Shown piece after piece: positions 1 through 8,850 of a DNA stretch of 64,000 bases. Numbering within the stretch: the stretch's first letter is position 1; every line of letters starts with the position of its first letter. Position numbers and translations under genes: made by a program. The notes beneath the pieces were generated by a model. The model saw only the letters and a program-made list of their open reading frames with translations, was not told the DNA's origin and did no database searches. The stretch is from Pseudahrensia aquimaris (GTDB lineage Bacteria > Pseudomonadota > Alphaproteobacteria > Rhizobiales > Rhizobiaceae). The stretch is from contig NZ_JBHTJV010000026.1 of the NCBI RefSeq assembly GCF_042676045.1, positions 124,001-188,000 on the forward strand. Reading direction: 5' to 3'.

Positions 1-2
1 GC

Positions 3-728
3 GTTGGCGTATTTTCCACCGACGGCGACATACCAGAGTCGACCATCCAAGGCTTGGCCGGAGCCTATGGCAATATCGGTTATATGGGGCCAGGTCTTGC
101 CATTGCCGCCCTCGGACCCGAAGCGGCGGTGCCGGTGGCGATCATTTTTTGCTTCGACAACACGATGCACTTTGCGATGGCTCCGTTCATGATGGCTATG
201 GGCGGCGGTGCCGACCGCAAACCGGCATGGGTCACAGCGCTAGCTGTGCTCAAGAAAATATTTACCCACCCTTTCATTTTGTCCACCATCGCCGGCGTGG
301 TGGCCGCACTCATCGAGTTTCGTCCACCCGTTCCTGTCCAAACCTTGTTGGATTATCTCCAGAATGCAGCAGCCCCTTGCGCCCTGTTTGCAATGGGCGT
401 GACCGTAGCCATGTCTCCCCGTGGCTCGATGCCGAAAGTGCTCGCGCCGCTCATCACGATTAAGTTGCTGATTCATCCAGTCATTATCTATGTGCTGCTG
501 AGCTGGATGGGCGATTTCCCGCCGATCTGGGTCTATACAGCGGTCTTGCTGGCAGCCTTGCCGACGGCGACCAATGTTTTCGTCATCGCGCAGCAATACA
601 ACGTGTGGGTCGCCAGAGCATCTTCAATGGTGTTGGTTTCGACCATTGTATCGGTGGTGACAGTTACCACTTTGCTATGGCTGATTAAAACTGGAACCCT
701 GCCGCCTGATCTGTTTCCCGCTAGCTAG
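3..728 (+). CDS. AEC family transporter, 5'-truncated by window edge
   Basis: C-terminal 241 residues of an auxin-efflux-carrier (AEC) permease, the family that includes malonate and other organic-acid carriers of the inner membrane. The frame is open from base 3 to the first base of the window, so the start lies outside. The conserved AYGNIGYMGPG segment sits near residue 20, followed by about six hydrophobic helices and a late LAALPTATNVFVIAQQY motif typical of the family's C-terminal half. The substrate cannot be told from the sequence. The stop overlaps the convergent ubiH-like gene by 4 nt. Confidence 0.85.
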   Translation, partial: VGVFSTDGDIPESTIQGLAGAYGNIGYMGPGLAIAALGPEAAVPVAIIFCFDNTMHFAMAPFMMAMGGGADRKPAWVTALAVLKKIFTHPFILSTIAGVVAALIEFRPPVPVQTLLDYLQNAAAPCALFAMGVTVAMSPRGSMPKVLAPLITIKLLIHPVIIYVLLSWMGDFPPIWVYTAVLLAALPTATNVFVIAQQYNVWVARASSMVLVSTIVSVVTVTTLLWLIKTGTLPPDLFPAS

Positions 729-1918
729 GCAACCTTTGCGCCCAAGCCACGCTGCATCAACTGACGCCGCAGCCAACCCAATTGTCCAACAGCCGCCAAA
801 CCGATGGCACGCGCTGCCTGAACAGGCAGGAAATCGATAAGCAGAGAACGGTTGAGCAAGTCCACAGCCCCAGTGCGGGTTACAACATCGCCCAGACGGT
901 TCGCATTGTAACGCATCTCGACCGAACTGCCTTTGGACACAGCATCAGCAAACGCTTCCACATCACGTAGGCCAAGATTGAAACCCTGTGCGCCGATAGG
1001 CGGGAAAACGTGTGCGGCTTCACCCAACAACGCCACATTGTTTACCATAAAGCGTTTAGCGACCATACCTTTCAGCGGGAATGTTTGAGGCTGGTTTTCA
1101 ATGGTTATCCGACCCAACATGGATTGCATTTTCTCTTCGACCATCAGCGCCATCGCATTTGTTTCCATCGCCAATATTTCATCGACCTGTTCAGGGCGGA
1201 CAACCCAAACGAGGCTCGAGCGATGACGCGTTTCCGGAAGCGGTGGCAACGGCACCTGAGTGAATGGCCCGGTCTCCGTGTGAAATTCGGTGGAAACGCC
1301 GTTGTGGGGCAGGGAGTGTTGAAAATTCATCACGATAGCGGTCTGCGGATACGACCATTCCCGCACCCCTATGCCAGCAGCTTCCCGAAGTGGTGAATTG
1401 CGACCATCAGCTGCCGCAACCGTTTGGGCGTGGACCACAGCACCGCTATCAAGTGTGAGTGTCACGCCGTCAGCGCCACAATCAGCGTGGGCGACCATGC
1501 CTTCCAAACGGTCTACGCTTTCATGCCCTGTCAGCTTCGCTTCCAGCGCAACGCCGAGCTTGGCATTGGGAATGTTGTAGCCGAATGCATCAATGTTCAG
1601 TTCGCTTGAGCGGAAATCTGTCAACGGGGCCCGTAGAAGCCGCTTCGAACCGTCGACCAGTCGCATGGTCTGCAACTCCGCGCTTTCGTCGGCAACGTCG
1701 TCCCAAACATTCATATTTTCGAGCATCCTGATTGACGGCATCAAAAGCGCGGTTGTGCGTCCATCCTGCCCCTCGTTGCGCGGCGCGACATGCACCAGTC
1801 GCTTGCCTTGCGAACGAGCAATTTCAGCCAACGCCAGAGCTGCCGTTAGTCCCGTGAGGCCGGAACCGACCACTGCGTAGTCGTAAATTCCGTTGGTGCT
1901 GTTGTTTGCTTCACTCAT
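725..1918 (-). CDS. UbiH/UbiF/COQ6-family FAD-dependent hydroxylase
   Basis: A 397-residue flavoprotein monooxygenase of the UbiH/UbiF/VisC family, which hydroxylates the aromatic ring of ubiquinone precursors. Visible features are the N-terminal FAD dinucleotide fold (VVGSGLTGLTAAL near residue 15), a central ADGRNSPLREAAGI segment (the DG motif) and the second FAD motif GEAAHVFPPIGAQGFNLGLRD in the C-terminal third. The ATG at 1918 is chosen because it lies just before the FAD motif. The open frame continues to 2314, but that extension has no family character and crosses the divergent DUF2182 gene. Which ring position it modifies is not decidable here. Confidence 0.88.
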   Translation of the reverse strand: MSEANNSTNGIYDYAVVGSGLTGLTAALALAEIARSQGKRLVHVAPRNEGQDGRTTALLMPSIRMLENMNVWDDVADESAELQTMRLVDGSKRLLRAPLTDFRSSELNIDAFGYNIPNAKLGVALEAKLTGHESVDRLEGMVAHADCGADGVTLTLDSGAVVHAQTVAAADGRNSPLREAAGIGVREWSYPQTAIVMNFQHSLPHNGVSTEFHTETGPFTQVPLPPLPETRHRSSLVWVVRPEQVDEILAMETNAMALMVEEKMQSMLGRITIENQPQTFPLKGMVAKRFMVNNVALLGEAAHVFPPIGAQGFNLGLRDVEAFADAVSKGSSVEMRYNANRLGDVVTRTGAVDLLNRSLLIDFLPVQAARAIGLAAVGQLGWLRRQLMQRGLGAKVA

Positions 1919-2041
1919 GGCTACTCGGCTGCGCTTTCTAAGGTTTATCTTGCGCAAACAACATAAGTCTGGAAAGTGAACGACAAAAGAGCCGCGCAGC
2001 GTCACGCGGCAAGATGCCATCCACCAAATCAGCGCAGTTTC

Positions 2042-2959
2042 ATGAACCACAACGATCACAGCAATTTGCAGCCGCTCGATCAGGGCATTGCCCGCGCGGC
2101 GCGGTTTCCGCAATGGCTGATGGCTGTGGCAGGTGGAGCGATTGTTGTTATCGCGTGGGCTTGGCTGAGTGTGCAGTCTGCGGGTGTTATGGCATTCTCG
2201 ACCGAAGAACTCGGCCCCGGCATGCGTATACTTGAGCCCGCGCTGGGCTGGATCGCGGAACGTGCAAAAACCTCGCCGTTTTTTGAAAGCCTGCTTTATC
2301 TGTGCACGCCGCAAAGCCTGTCGTCAGACCTGGCAACCTTTGCAACGCTGTTTTCCATGTGGTTGGCCATGTCGGTGGCGATGATGCTGCCATCTGCGGC
2401 GCCGATGTTGCGCACCTACGCTGATATTGCTCACGTGGCCCGCGAAAGAGGGGAAACGACCGTAAGTCTCTCAGTTCTTGCAGGCGGATATATTTTTATC
2501 TGGGGTGTTTTCGCGCTCGCGATCGCCGCTTTGCAGATGGCGATTATGATCGGATTAAACGCAGGCGCAGCCGCTCCGCTGGTTGGTTGGATCGGCGGGT
2601 TTATTCTTCTGGGTGCCGGACTGTACCAATTCAGCGCTCTCAAAGACGCCTGCCTGGAAAAATGTCGCAATCCTTTCAACACTTTGTTTGCAAGCTGGAG
2701 AACAGATCGATCTGGTGTTTTCAAGTTGGGAATAGAGCAGGGTGTGTTTTGCATCGGCTGTTGCTGGGCAATCATGCTGGTAATGTTCGTTGTGGGAACA
2801 ATGAATCTTGTCTGGATGGCCTTCTTCACCCTGTTTGCGATTGTTGAAAAAAGTGGTCGCGGCAATGTGACTTCACTTGTATCTGGCTGCATATTGATGT
2901 TTTGGGGAGGGGCGCTGCTCGTTCTCGCAGCGCTTACAGATTTGGGAGTGACTATCTGA
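2042..2959 (+). CDS. DUF2182 family predicted metal-binding membrane protein
   Basis: A 305-residue polytopic inner-membrane protein with about seven hydrophobic segments. It carries the DUF2182 hallmarks: a Met-rich helix (MWLAMSVAMMLPSAAPML, residues 106-123), a KDACLEKC motif (Cys204, Cys208) and QGVFCIGCCW (Cys237, Cys240, Cys241). These residues are the basis for the 'predicted metal-binding' label; the family has no firm function that I know of. The start at 2042 is preferred over the upstream frame opening because it gives a short polar N-terminus before the first helix. Its TGA overlaps the ATG of the DUF1326 gene (TGATG), so the two are probably translationally coupled. Confidence 0.85.
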   Translation: MNHNDHSNLQPLDQGIARAARFPQWLMAVAGGAIVVIAWAWLSVQSAGVMAFSTEELGPGMRILEPALGWIAERAKTSPFFESLLYLCTPQSLSSDLATFATLFSMWLAMSVAMMLPSAAPMLRTYADIAHVARERGETTVSLSVLAGGYIFIWGVFALAIAALQMAIMIGLNAGAAAPLVGWIGGFILLGAGLYQFSALKDACLEKCRNPFNTLFASWRTDRSGVFKLGIEQGVFCIGCCWAIMLVMFVVGTMNLVWMAFFTLFAIVEKSGRGNVTSLVSGCILMFWGGALLVLAALTDLGVTI

Positions 2960-3570
2960 TGGCTAAAGACGACTGGAGCATGAAGGGCGAATTGGTCCTT
3001 TCTTGTAATTGCACCGTATTCTGCCCCTGCGTTCTTTCGCTGGGCGATCACCCACCGACGGAAGGCTACTGCCAGACATGGGCAGGCTTCCGCATCGATG
3101 AAGGTCATTTCAACGACACCGACCTTTCCGGTATCAATCTTGGTCTGATTATGGAAATTCCGGGCTACATGAGCCGTGGTAACTGGACGGCTGGCCTGAT
3201 GGTCGACCAAGGCGCCTCCATCTACGCTACTAAAGCGCTGACCAAGATTTTCACGGGCAAGGCAGGTGGCACAACGCATCTGCTGTCTATTCTGGTCGGC
3301 AACTTCCTCGGCGTTTCGCACCACCCCATCAGCTACGAGATGGAAAACGACACCCGCATCATCAAAATCCCGAAAATGATCGACGGTCGCATCACGCCAA
3401 TTCCAGGTAACGACAAAGACGGCCACACGGTCATCAAGAACTCGCAATACTGGATTGCCGAAGACATTATCGTCGCCCGTTCCGAGAAAAGCCGCTTCCG
3501 CGCCTTTGGCCGAAACTGGAAGCTGGACGGCCTGTCGGCTGAAATCTGCAAGTTGGACTGGCACAGCTAA
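2959..3570 (+). CDS. DUF1326 domain-containing protein with N-terminal Cys cluster
   Basis: A 203-residue soluble protein with no signal peptide or membrane segment. The N-terminus holds a dense cysteine cluster (SCNCTVFCPC, Cys16, 18, 22, 24, plus Cys38), characteristic of DUF1326. It starts on the last base of the DUF2182 stop and is followed after 3 nt by pcs. The DUF2182/DUF1326 pairing recurs in proteobacteria as I recall it, so the two proteins probably act together, perhaps in metal or thiol chemistry. That role is inference. Confidence 0.85.
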   Translation: MAKDDWSMKGELVLSCNCTVFCPCVLSLGDHPPTEGYCQTWAGFRIDEGHFNDTDLSGINLGLIMEIPGYMSRGNWTAGLMVDQGASIYATKALTKIFTGKAGGTTHLLSILVGNFLGVSHHPISYEMENDTRIIKIPKMIDGRITPIPGNDKDGHTVIKNSQYWIAEDIIVARSEKSRFRAFGRNWKLDGLSAEICKLDWHS

Positions 3571-3573
3571 GGC

Positions 3574-4290
3574 ATGGTGACGCGGCCGCCAAACAATGTG
3601 CTGATTGGGTTTTCAATACACCTTTTCACAGCCTCCGGCGCTTTTTGGGCGTTTATGGCGCTAACGGCTGCCGCCGCCAGCAATTTCACGCAGATGTGGT
3701 TCTGGCTGGGCGTTGCTCTGCTCGTCGACGGCGTTGACGGCCCATTGGCACGCTATTTCCATGTCAAAAGCGTGCTGCCAAACTGGTCTGGCGAAATGCT
3801 GGATTCGATCATCGACTACGTGACATTCGTGCTCATTCCAGCCTTTGCTCTCTATCAGTCAGGTTTTCTTGAGGAATATGCATCCTTCATCTGCGCGGCC
3901 CTGATCGTTTGCACCAGTGCGATCTATTACGCCGATACCCGCATGAAAAGCCGCGACAATTGCTTTATCGGCTTTCCAGTCTGCTGGAATATGTTGATAT
4001 TTACACTCTTTGTCATACAGCCCAATTGGTACGTCGCTTTTGCGGTCGTCATCATTTCGGCCGGATTGACCTTCGCACCATTGCTGTTCGTCCACCCCGT
4101 TCGCGTTAAGACGTGGCGCGTGCAAACGCTTTCCATCTTCGCGATCTGGAGCTTGTGCGGAGCGATTGCGCTCTACGCTGGGTACAACAACGAGAACGTT
4201 CCATTGATTGTACAGATCGGCATCGCGCTAACGGGACTGTATCTGTATTGCGTGGGCTTCGTGCTTCAGTTTTTGAAAAAGGTGGCCTGA
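3574..4290 (+). CDS. pcs: Phosphatidylcholine synthase
   Basis: A 238-residue membrane CDP-alcohol phosphatidyltransferase that condenses CDP-diacylglycerol with choline to give phosphatidylcholine (EC 2.7.8.24). The catalytic motif is visible as DGPLAR (residues 55-60), then G73, D77 and D81, with the longer spacing between R and G that is typical of Pcs rather than of Pgs or Pss enzymes. The following hydrophobic stretch (YVTFVLIPAFALYQSGF) also matches Pcs. It lies 3 nt after the DUF1326 stop and so is probably cotranscribed with that pair. Phosphatidylcholine made from choline is common in Rhizobiales. Confidence 0.93.
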   Translation: MVTRPPNNVLIGFSIHLFTASGAFWAFMALTAAAASNFTQMWFWLGVALLVDGVDGPLARYFHVKSVLPNWSGEMLDSIIDYVTFVLIPAFALYQSGFLEEYASFICAALIVCTSAIYYADTRMKSRDNCFIGFPVCWNMLIFTLFVIQPNWYVAFAVVIISAGLTFAPLLFVHPVRVKTWRVQTLSIFAIWSLCGAIALYAGYNNENVPLIVQIGIALTGLYLYCVGFVLQFLKKVA

Positions 4291-4326
4291 GTGCGGGCGT
4301 AAACAACCGATTGAGGTGCAAGCGAT

Positions 4327-5055
4327 ATGGAACTGTTGTCGGACCCAACGGTGTGGATAAGTTTCCTGACTTTGACAGTGATGGAAATCGTCCTTGGCAT
4401 CGACAACATCGTTTTCATCTCAGTCATCATCAATCGCCTGCCTCCAGAAATGGCCGAGCGTGCGAGAAAGATCGGGCTCGCTCTGGCTCTGATTTTCCGC
4501 ATCATTCTCTTGATGTTTCTTACATGGATCATTGGCCTGCAGGCTGATGTTTTCGAAGCCTTCGGTCACGCCTTTTCTTGGCGTGACATAATCTTGATCG
4601 CGGGTGGTGTGTTCCTCGTTTACAAAGCTACCGCTGAAATACACGAGGAATTTGAGGGAGAGACCGAAGAAGAACAGGCTGGAAGGCTCGCGTCAGCCGC
4701 ATTCTCCGCCATTATCGGACAAATCATTATTGTGGACATGGTATTCTCCGTCGACAGCATCATCACGGCTATCGGCATGGCAGAGCACGTTGAGGTGATG
4801 ATCGCTGCAGTGGTCGTTGCCATCGGCGTGATGTATTTCGCGTCCGGCACGATTTCAGATTTCATCCGCCGCCACCCAACGACAAAAATGCTGGCGCTTG
4901 CCTTCCTGCTGCTTATTGGCGTTTCGCTCGTGGCAGACGGCTTCGGCTTCCACATTCCACGCGGCTACATTTATGCAGCGATGGGTTTTTCGGTGTTGGT
5001 TGAGACATTCAACATCATGGCCAGCAACAGACGCCGCAAGAACGCCGGCCAATGA
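4327..5055 (+). CDS. TerC family integral membrane protein
   Basis: A 242-residue protein with seven to eight predicted helices and the family's two acidic motifs: EIVLGIDNIVFIS near residue 20 and VDMVFSVDSIITAIG near residue 140. The Asp residues are thought to bind metal ions. Some TerC/Alx relatives export Mn2+; others are tied to tellurite resistance. The gene is 36 nt after pcs and its stop overlaps the start of the MFS gene (ATGA), which suggests one operon. No sign of a fused CBS or CorC domain is seen, so it is the short form. Confidence 0.88.
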   Translation: MELLSDPTVWISFLTLTVMEIVLGIDNIVFISVIINRLPPEMAERARKIGLALALIFRIILLMFLTWIIGLQADVFEAFGHAFSWRDIILIAGGVFLVYKATAEIHEEFEGETEEEQAGRLASAAFSAIIGQIIIVDMVFSVDSIITAIGMAEHVEVMIAAVVVAIGVMYFASGTISDFIRRHPTTKMLALAFLLLIGVSLVADGFGFHIPRGYIYAAMGFSVLVETFNIMASNRRRKNAGQ

Positions 5056-6230
5056 TAAACCTCAATGGCCTGCGTAGGGCTGGAGCATTTCCCGTCTTCG
5101 CGGTGTTCTTCTGTGAAGCCTTTGTGCTGGGCAACTGGATTCCTCGAATCCCAGACGTCAAGGCCCAGTTCGGGCTTAGTGCCAGCGATTTGGGGCTGGC
5201 GTTGTTCGTCATCAGCGCAGGCACGCTTGTCTCTTTCACATTCTCCGGGGCGCTTGTTCGCGCCATTGGGCTGAAACATGGCAATATGCTGGCAAACCCG
5301 CTTTGGGCTCTTTTTATCGGCCTTGCCCCCCTGATGCCCGATTTTGCAAGCCTGTGCGGGGTCTTGTTGCTGGCGGGAATTTCGGTCGGTGTGCAAGAGG
5401 TGGCGATGAACACGGCTGCTGAAGAAGTCACCAAGCGATCAAGCGTCGAGATCATGTCGCGCTCCCACGGTTGCTGGAGCTTGGGCTCGCTTGTGGGTGC
5501 TTTGGTGGGTGCAGGCTTCGCATGGGCGGGGTTTGATCCCGCAGCCCATTTCGCAATCGCCATGCCCCTCGCTTTTGCGATGGGGGTGACGGCAGGATGG
5601 TTCATCAAAAACCGCGCCGTGCCAGACATTGCCGATGGTGGGGGACTGCCCTTCAAACTGCCGTCGCGTAGCATGATGGCACTGTGTGTCATGCCTATTG
5701 GCATCATGCTTGTCGAAGGTGCATTTATTGATTGGTCAGCCGTTTTCGTAAAATCCGTGCTGGAGGGTGGTCCGGTCGCGATCGGCTTGATCTATGCTGC
5801 GTTCTCTCTGGTTATGGCCGCAACACGGCTCAGCGGCGATGCGTTGCTTGAACGGTTTGGCCCGCTTCGGGTGGCTAGAATTTCCGCACTATCGGCAATG
5901 TTCGGGATCGCAGTTTTCGCATTGGCACCCAATACGCCAACGGCATTCATTGCGGCTGTGTTCTCAGGGTTGGGCGTTGCAATATGCTATCCCGTAGCTG
6001 TCTCCGCCGCAGCCAGAAGACCCGGTAATGCGGAAGACAACGTAGCAGCAATTTCCATGTTCGCCTTTACATCCTTTATGGTAGCGCCGCCGCTTATCGG
6101 TTTCCTCGCAGACAGTATCGGCCTGCGCATTGCGCTGCTGTGCATTGTGCCCCTTGCCGCTACATCGTATCTGTTGAGCAGCGAACTCGTGAAAGGTCAT
6201 CCATCCAATGGTCAAAGCAATTCAGATTAG
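5052..6230 (+). CDS. MFS transporter
   Basis: A 392-residue major-facilitator protein with about twelve hydrophobic segments. The N-terminal sequence (FFCEAFVLGNWIPRIPDVKAQFGLS) resembles the group of bacterial MFS carriers that includes E. coli YbjJ and fucose-permease-like proteins. No substrate can be assigned. The start codon overlaps the terC stop by 4 nt and the 3' end overlaps the qor start by 23 nt, so translation is likely coupled on both sides. Confidence 0.85.
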   Translation: MINLNGLRRAGAFPVFAVFFCEAFVLGNWIPRIPDVKAQFGLSASDLGLALFVISAGTLVSFTFSGALVRAIGLKHGNMLANPLWALFIGLAPLMPDFASLCGVLLLAGISVGVQEVAMNTAAEEVTKRSSVEIMSRSHGCWSLGSLVGALVGAGFAWAGFDPAAHFAIAMPLAFAMGVTAGWFIKNRAVPDIADGGGLPFKLPSRSMMALCVMPIGIMLVEGAFIDWSAVFVKSVLEGGPVAIGLIYAAFSLVMAATRLSGDALLERFGPLRVARISALSAMFGIAVFALAPNTPTAFIAAVFSGLGVAICYPVAVSAAARRPGNAEDNVAAISMFAFTSFMVAPPLIGFLADSIGLRIALLCIVPLAATSYLLSSELVKGHPSNGQSNSD

Positions 6231-7182
6231 TGAGACTGGCGGCCCTGAAGTCCTCAAACTGGTCGATCTCGATGTGGCGGAACCCGGTCCGGGCGAGGTT
6301 TTGATCCGTCACACTGCAGTAGGCTTGAACTTTATCGACGTTTATTTCCGAACGGGCCTCTATCCTGCACCACAAATGCCGTTCGTTCCCGGCATGGAAG
6401 GGGCTGGGCATGTTCTGGCCGTCGGGGAAGGCGTGAACCGCTTCAAGGAAGGCGACCGCGTCGCGTATGCCGGCCCGATGGGCTCTTATAGCGAAGAGCG
6501 GATTATTGACGCCTCACGCATCGTGGCCGTGCCGGATGATATTTCCGACGAGACAGCCGCAGGCATGATGCTGCAGGGCATGACCGCACGATATCTGTTG
6601 CGCGCAACCTTTGACGTCACATCCGATACCACACTCTTATTCCACGCCGCCGCGGGTGGCGTTGGTCTCATTGCGGGTCAATGGGCGCGTAAGTTGGGTG
6701 CAACGGTAATCGGCACTGCCGGATCCGCTGAGAAATGCGAGTTGGCACTGCAAAATGGTTACGACCACATGATCAACTACCGTGAGGAAGACTTCGTTGA
6801 ACGGGTCAAGGAAATCACCTCTGGTGTCGGCGTTGACGTGGTTTATGATTCCGTGGGCAAAGACACATTCCCCGGTTCGCTCGATTGCCTGAAAATGCGC
6901 GGTATGTGGGTCAGTTTCGGTCAGTCATCGGGCGCTTTGCCAGACATAAACCTTGGAATTCTATCACAAAAAGGTTCGCTCTTTGCTACGCGGCCAACGC
7001 TGTTCAACTACATTGCCAGCGAGTCTGAACTTGATGAAACTGCCCATGACTTATTCGAAGTCGTATCGAACGGAGACGTGAAGATCGCCGTCAACCAACA
7101 ATACCCCTTGGCAGATGCTGCAGACGCGCACCGCGATCTTGAAGCCCGCAAGACCGTTGGCTCCACGATTTTGATTCCATAA
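6208..7182 (+). CDS. qor: NADPH:quinone oxidoreductase (zeta-crystallin type)
   Basis: A 324-residue medium-chain dehydrogenase/reductase without the zinc-binding cysteines of alcohol dehydrogenases. The substrate half carries VGLNFIDVYFRTGLYP and PGMEGAG; the Rossmann half carries HAAAGGVGLIAGQWARKLGA, which fits the AxxGGVG NADPH motif of QOR enzymes. The family reduces quinones in one-electron or two-electron steps in the cytoplasm. Its ATG lies inside the end of the MFS gene. It is the last gene of the run that begins with the DUF2182 gene. Confidence 0.9.
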   Translation: MVKAIQISETGGPEVLKLVDLDVAEPGPGEVLIRHTAVGLNFIDVYFRTGLYPAPQMPFVPGMEGAGHVLAVGEGVNRFKEGDRVAYAGPMGSYSEERIIDASRIVAVPDDISDETAAGMMLQGMTARYLLRATFDVTSDTTLLFHAAAGGVGLIAGQWARKLGATVIGTAGSAEKCELALQNGYDHMINYREEDFVERVKEITSGVGVDVVYDSVGKDTFPGSLDCLKMRGMWVSFGQSSGALPDINLGILSQKGSLFATRPTLFNYIASESELDETAHDLFEVVSNGDVKIAVNQQYPLADAADAHRDLEARKTVGSTILIP

Positions 7183-7227
7183 AAACCACAAAGACGTGGA
7201 CAGGCCTTTGCCTTACGATAGCCTTGA

Positions 7228-7262
7228 GCGTTGAATTGGCTTAGCCTTCTGTTGTTCAACGC
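7228..7262. promoter_or_regulatory. Inverted repeat upstream of BMP-type ABC operon
   Basis: GCGTTGAA at 7228-7235 is repeated in inverted form as TTCAACGC at 7255-7262, 18 nt before the ATG of the ABC ATPase. The half-sites are exact and their centres are 27 nt apart, a layout that could fit a dimeric repressor on the operon promoter. No regulator gene lies next to it. The role is inferred from position only. Confidence 0.4.
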
Positions 7263-7279
7263 ATATCCGGGTTGCGTCA

Positions 7280-8848
7280 ATGGTGGAAGCGGCATCACAG
7301 CCGAAATTGGAAAGCGCATCTCCGCTCTTGGAAGTGCGCGCTGTCACCAAAAAATTTGGCGATCTGGTTGCCAATGATGCGGTTGATTTGACGATAAAGT
7401 CTGGCGAAATCCACGCCTTTCTGGGTGAGAATGGCGCTGGAAAATCCACGCTGGTCAAAATCATATTCGGTTCGCTGCAGCCAAACGCAGGCCAAATATT
7501 GTGGCGTGGCAGTCCAGTGAACATCAACTCGCCAGCAGACGCCCGGGCGCTTGGCATCGGCATGGTTTTTCAGCATTTTTCGCTGTTTGAAGCTCTGACA
7601 GTGGCGGAAAACATCGCGCTTAGCTTTTCTAGCGATACAGATCTGCAAGAAATTGAAGCCCGCACGACGCAGCTATCGCGCCAATATGGCCTGCCGCTCG
7701 ACCCACGTGCGGTAGTGGGCGATCTGTCTGTTGGAGAGCGCCAGCGCGTGGAGATCATCCGCTGTTTGATGCAGGATCCGGCGTTGATTATCCTTGACGA
7801 ACCAACATCCGTTCTAACGCCCCAAGAAGCCGACACCCTGTTTGAGACGCTGTTTCGTCTGCGCGATGAGGGCAGGGCAATCCTCTACATCAGCCACCGT
7901 TTGGACGAAGTGAAGCGATTGTGCTCCACAGCAACCATTCTTCGCCACGGCAAGGTGGTGGACGCTTGTGACCCACGCAAAGAGACCGCTGCAACTTTGG
8001 CTGCAAAAATGGTTGGGGCAGACCTAGATGATGTCATTCGTGAGAAAGTGGCCTTCGGTGAAACAGCAATATTGCAAGTAAACGGTCTGTCCGTTTCAGC
8101 AAGCCATCCGTTCGCTGTCGCGCTGCGCAACATCAATCTTGCTGTTCATCCCGGTGAGGTGCTTTGCATTGCAGGAATTGCGGGGAACGGGCAGGGCGAA
8201 TTGTTCGACGCCATCTCTGGCGAGATCACGCAGGACCGTGCTGATACAATTCTTATCGATAGCCAAACCGTTGGTAACCTAGGCATTTCGCAGCGTCGTA
8301 AGCTCGGCGCTGCCTTCGTGCCGGAAGAACGCCTCGGGCATGGGGCTGTTCCCGGCATGAAACTCACCGACAACATGCTTCTCGCCCGCCACGAAAGCGA
8401 TGCGGATGCTTTCGGCGCAATGGGCAGGCTCAAAGTAATCTTGCGCGACGCTATTGCTGCCGCCACAAAGCGTGTGTCCGCGGCGATGGACGTGCGTAAA
8501 TCGTCGGAGAACCCCGCCGCATCGGCGTTATCTGGCGGCAATCTTCAGAAGTTCCTGATGGGCCGCGAACTCGACCGAAAGCCTCGTTTGTTGGTAGTCA
8601 ATCAACCCACATGGGGCGTGGATGCGGGTGCCGCGACATTCATTCGCCAATCCCTGATTGACTTGGCTACATCCGGTTCTGCCGTGTTGGTCATTTCTCA
8701 GGACCTGGACGAAGTGTTCGAAATCGCGACAACCATTGCGGTGATCGCTGATGGCCAACTGTCTGCCGCCGAACCGGCAGCTGCGATGAACCGTGAGCGC
8801 ATTGGCCTGATGATGACTGGCACAAAGCCTGCCACGAAAGCGGCATAA
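7280..8848 (+). CDS. ABC transporter ATP-binding protein, double NBD (BMP/nucleoside type)
   Basis: A 522-residue protein with two fused nucleotide-binding domains, as in the sugar and nucleoside CUT2-like importers (YufO/NupA type). The first domain is intact: Walker A GENGAGKST, signature SVGERQ, Walker B LIILDEPT. The second is degenerate: GIAGNGQGEL replaces Walker A and VVNQPTWGVD lacks the catalytic Glu, while LSGGNLQK remains. It opens a four-gene operon with two permeases and a BMP-family binding protein. It energises import of the bound ligand, probably a nucleoside or purine. Confidence 0.92.
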   Translation: MVEAASQPKLESASPLLEVRAVTKKFGDLVANDAVDLTIKSGEIHAFLGENGAGKSTLVKIIFGSLQPNAGQILWRGSPVNINSPADARALGIGMVFQHFSLFEALTVAENIALSFSSDTDLQEIEARTTQLSRQYGLPLDPRAVVGDLSVGERQRVEIIRCLMQDPALIILDEPTSVLTPQEADTLFETLFRLRDEGRAILYISHRLDEVKRLCSTATILRHGKVVDACDPRKETAATLAAKMVGADLDDVIREKVAFGETAILQVNGLSVSASHPFAVALRNINLAVHPGEVLCIAGIAGNGQGELFDAISGEITQDRADTILIDSQTVGNLGISQRRKLGAAFVPEERLGHGAVPGMKLTDNMLLARHESDADAFGAMGRLKVILRDAIAAATKRVSAAMDVRKSSENPAASALSGGNLQKFLMGRELDRKPRLLVVNQPTWGVDAGAATFIRQSLIDLATSGSAVLVISQDLDEVFEIATTIAVIADGQLSAAEPAAAMNRERIGLMMTGTKPATKAA

Positions 8849-8850
8849 GG

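Noticed and set aside
2431..3564. 377-codon minus-strand frame
   Set aside because: Antisense to the DUF2182 and DUF1326 genes, which have clear family motifs; no motif is visible in the antisense product.
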